7,372 nucleotides of DNA, from assembly GCA_947175585.1 (NCBI GenBank), contig CAMWNL010000072.1, positions 1-7,372 of the forward strand, written 5' to 3'. Of this stretch, positions 5,656 through 7,372 are shown piece after piece. Each line of letters opens with the position of its first letter. Within the stretch, counting starts at the first letter, position 1. The position numbers and the translations under genes are program-made. The notes below the pieces were generated by a model, which had not been told where the DNA came from, did not search any database, and saw only the letters and a list, made by a program, of their open reading frames with translations. The DNA is from an uncultured Bacteroidales bacterium (GTDB lineage Bacteria; Bacteroidota; Bacteroidia; Bacteroidales; Muribaculaceae).

Positions 5656-5813
5656 TTATGGACACTCAGACAAAAATAGATCAACTTCTCAGTGAATTGC
5701 CCGGAGCAAGAGTGCTGACAGCGCTTGAACTCAACGATATGCGATTCTCAGGCCGCAAGACCGTCATAACACCGTCGCGACTGCGTAAAAATATCGCGAA
5801 GACATCAAAGTAA
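5652..5813 (+). CDS. Short peptide gene, possible leader-core precursor
   Basis: A small frame begins ATGA, overlapping the VKOR stop, with a second in-frame ATG at 5658; the product is 53 or 51 residues. Codon use matches the neighbours, and the terminator lies directly behind it. Numbered from ATG 5658, residues 20-31 are LTALELNDMRFS. They fit the double-glycine leader pattern L-S-x-x-E-L-x-x-I-x-G-G at -12, -11, -8, -7 and -4, but with Phe-Ser in place of Gly-Gly. The stretch after it (32-51) has seven Arg/Lys and no acidic residue, while the front half is mildly acidic. It has no cysteine and no membrane segment. I do not recognise a named family. It could be a processed cationic peptide, a signalling peptide, a small regulator of the VKOR protein, or a conserved small protein of other use. 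Confidence 0.6.
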   Translation: MIMDTQTKIDQLLSELPGARVLTALELNDMRFSGRKTVITPSRLRKNIAKTSK

Positions 5814-5827
5814 TTTTTATAGACAAA

Positions 5828-5899
5828 CAAAAAGACATAAAAACATAAAGACGTCAGACTGTTGGGTTTGTACGGACTTTATGTTTTTATGTCTTTTTG
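5828..5899. terminator. Long AT-rich hairpin, bidirectional terminator
   Basis: A perfect 23-bp stem (5828-5850 with 5877-5899) encloses a 26-base loop. The right arm holds T-runs on the plus strand, and the left arm supplies the same on the minus strand. It lies 14 bases after the small peptide gene stop and 14 bases beyond the converging dipeptidase stop. It can therefore end transcripts from both directions. The stem is almost free of G and C, so it differs from a classic GC-rich intrinsic terminator. Confidence 0.78.
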
Positions 5900-5913
5900 G
5901 AATGTTCCTGCTT

Positions 5914-7372
5914 TTAATTGATTTGCTGAACTTTTAGACGCGGACCGTCGGGGCTATTGGCGATTGATTCGAAATATCGCTGGTTGTAGCCGCCGAATAC
6001 TGGCTGTACGGGTGTTCCGGCTTCGTTGCGCTCGAATTTACCGTCTTTTTCGCGTTTGATATTACCGTCGAGATACTTGACAAAGAGATAATCTCCGAGG
6101 TTCTTGTAGTCTTTGGTAGCCTTGGCGGTCCAGTAGTCGGTGAGCTTCTGGAGGTCGGCCTGGGCGACATCATAGGACTTGCCGGTGATTTCGGTCTGAG
6201 CGTCGATGACCGCGCGGTCCATATCGTTTTCAAGTCCTGACTGCACTCGGCGGATATCGGGAATCATCTGGCTATAGCGGTTGTATGCCTGATTGGCAAC
6301 ATAGTTGTTTACCCAGAACATTGCGTCCCACGAGAGATTGTACATATCGCCGTTGCCTTCGGCGAGCTGATAGGGGACAGTGGTTGTGGAGTTGAAAACG
6401 GGGACGTAAACACAGGTGTTGGCATCGTCGACACCAAACCATAGGATGCCTTTCATGGCCTCGGGGCGGTCAGCATTCATCGACGAGACGAAAGAAAAAC
6501 CTGTCTGTTGGGTGGCGATGGCGCGTTCGTGAGTGTATTCGACCGAGTCAACGGTGTAGCTCATGGGACGCCAGCGGTATGGCACATCAAAAGGACCGGC
6601 ACCGATATCCTTGGTCATGTCGAGGGGAGTATCCTCGAAGTGGTCACGCATCATCCATTTGAGATCATCGGCAGAGAGCTTCTTCTTAACCGGAAACCAG
6701 AGCGGCATCGGCTCGCCCTGACCGCGGAGTATCCACGGGAGGTATTGGTCAACGCCGCCGTCGGCGAAGCGGTTGTAGTAGCTCCACACTCGCGCGTCAC
6801 AGCCACGCAGGGCTCCGGCGTCAGTGACGGCATAGGCGCGGGAAAAGTCGAAGTCTTTGTCTTTGCCGCTGAAATAGCCTTGGCTACGGGCAAAGTCGAT
6901 GACGTCGGGTGAATAGATGGTCTCGGCATCATTGAGAGGGAAAGTGTGGATGCGCGAGTGATTGGCGTGGCCCGAAATATAGCCGTCGGGCACACGACGC
7001 GCCACCCACACGGCACCGGGATCTGACTTGCCTTTGCCGATGAGTTCCATTATCCAGGCCTCGTCCGGGTCGGCGATGGAAAATGATTCGCCCTCGGATC
7101 CGTAGCCGTACTCGTTGACAAGATCAGTCATCACTTTGATGGCTTCGCGAGCTGTACGGGCACGCTGGAGGGTGATATAGATAAGCGAGCCGTAGTCGAT
7201 GAGTCCCGAGCCTTCGAGCTCTGGACGTCCGCCCCAGGTGCTCTCGGCTATGGTGAGGCCATGCTCGTTCATGTTTCCGATAGTCGAATATGTGTGGGCG
7301 ACTTCGGGAATTTCTCCGCGGTAGTTGCCGCTGTCCCAGTCATAAATTTTACGCATTGCTCCGACAGGGTGG
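5914..7372 (-). CDS. C69-family dipeptidase (PepD-like), N-terminus beyond window
   Basis: The minus-strand frame runs from the window edge to a TAA at 5914, giving 485 visible residues of an N-terminal-nucleophile dipeptidase of peptidase family C69 (formerly U34). Typical stretches are HPVGAMRKIYDWDSG at the open end, AHTYSTIGNMNEHGL, IAESTWGGRPE, SIADPDEAWIMEL, SGHANHSRIHTFPL and the C-terminal YLFVKYLDGN. The ATG at 7356 is internal: coding similarity continues upstream of it (HPVGA) to the edge, so the true start and the nucleophilic cysteine lie outside. About 50-60 residues are probably missing, including any signal peptide. Bacteroidetes members are often exported and would degrade dipeptides in the periplasm; location cannot be read here. 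The gene converges on the VKOR block and shares its terminator. Confidence 0.92.
   Translation of the reverse strand, partial: HPVGAMRKIYDWDSGNYRGEIPEVAHTYSTIGNMNEHGLTIAESTWGGRPELEGSGLIDYGSLIYITLQRARTAREAIKVMTDLVNEYGYGSEGESFSIADPDEAWIMELIGKGKSDPGAVWVARRVPDGYISGHANHSRIHTFPLNDAETIYSPDVIDFARSQGYFSGKDKDFDFSRAYAVTDAGALRGCDARVWSYYNRFADGGVDQYLPWILRGQGEPMPLWFPVKKKLSADDLKWMMRDHFEDTPLDMTKDIGAGPFDVPYRWRPMSYTVDSVEYTHERAIATQQTGFSFVSSMNADRPEAMKGILWFGVDDANTCVYVPVFNSTTTVPYQLAEGNGDMYNLSWDAMFWVNNYVANQAYNRYSQMIPDIRRVQSGLENDMDRAVIDAQTEITGKSYDVAQADLQKLTDYWTAKATKDYKNLGDYLFVKYLDGNIKREKDGKFERNEAGTPVQPVFGGYNQRYFESIANSPDGPRLKVQQIN

Noticed and set aside
6508..6912. 134-residue open frame on the plus strand
   Set aside because: It lies fully antisense to the C69 dipeptidase gene, whose protein matches its family along this stretch; the frame is a by-product of GC-rich codons and has no promoter or recognisable motif.
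7354..7356. ATG as the true start of the dipeptidase
   Set aside because: The frame stays open to the window edge and the upstream residues HPVGA fit the family; a start here would also remove the catalytic N-terminal cysteine.

Overview
The window looks like chromosomal DNA from a member of the Bacteroidales, probably Muribaculaceae-like; the family-level guess is an inference. The signs are three promoters of the Bacteroides -33/-7 type (TTTG, 19-20 bp, TANNTTTG), A-rich translation starts without Shine-Dalgarno sequences, a tRNA gene without an encoded CCA end, and proteins of Bacteroidetes type.

Left edge (1-586): a tRNA-Asp(GUC) gene cut by the window edge and a tRNA-Arg(CCU) gene, both on the minus strand and each with a clear promoter. 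Between them are about 345 bases without a gene. They hold a short direct repeat, an 8-bp palindrome, an unassigned plus-strand promoter and a strong GC-rich hairpin. The tRNA-Arg promoter and the promoter of the first protein gene diverge from almost touching -33 boxes.

Plus-strand block 1 (587-4267): a MalY/PatB-type PLP enzyme, aroA (EPSP synthase), a small membrane-anchored Cys-rich protein and an ABC-3 family metal permease. The last three overlap one another, which suggests one translationally coupled operon joining aromatic biosynthesis and metal uptake. No ABC ATPase or metal-binding protein lies beside the permease.

Plus-strand block 2 (4335-5813), the most interesting part: a short thioredoxin with a DsbA-like CPHC active site; a six-helix protein joining a catalytically dead C39-peptidase-like domain to a VKOR (DsbB-like) domain; and an overlapping 51-53 residue gene. 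That small product has an acidic front half ending in a double-glycine-leader-like pattern and a strongly basic tail. Charge distribution puts the VKOR cysteines on the cytosolic side, where the signal-less thioredoxin also lies. I infer a thiol-oxidation module linked to a small peptide. A long perfect AT-rich hairpin, probably a bidirectional terminator, closes the block.

Right edge (5914-7372): a converging minus-strand gene for a C69-family dipeptidase whose N-terminus, with the catalytic cysteine, lies beyond the window. No mobile element, CRISPR array or phage gene is visible.
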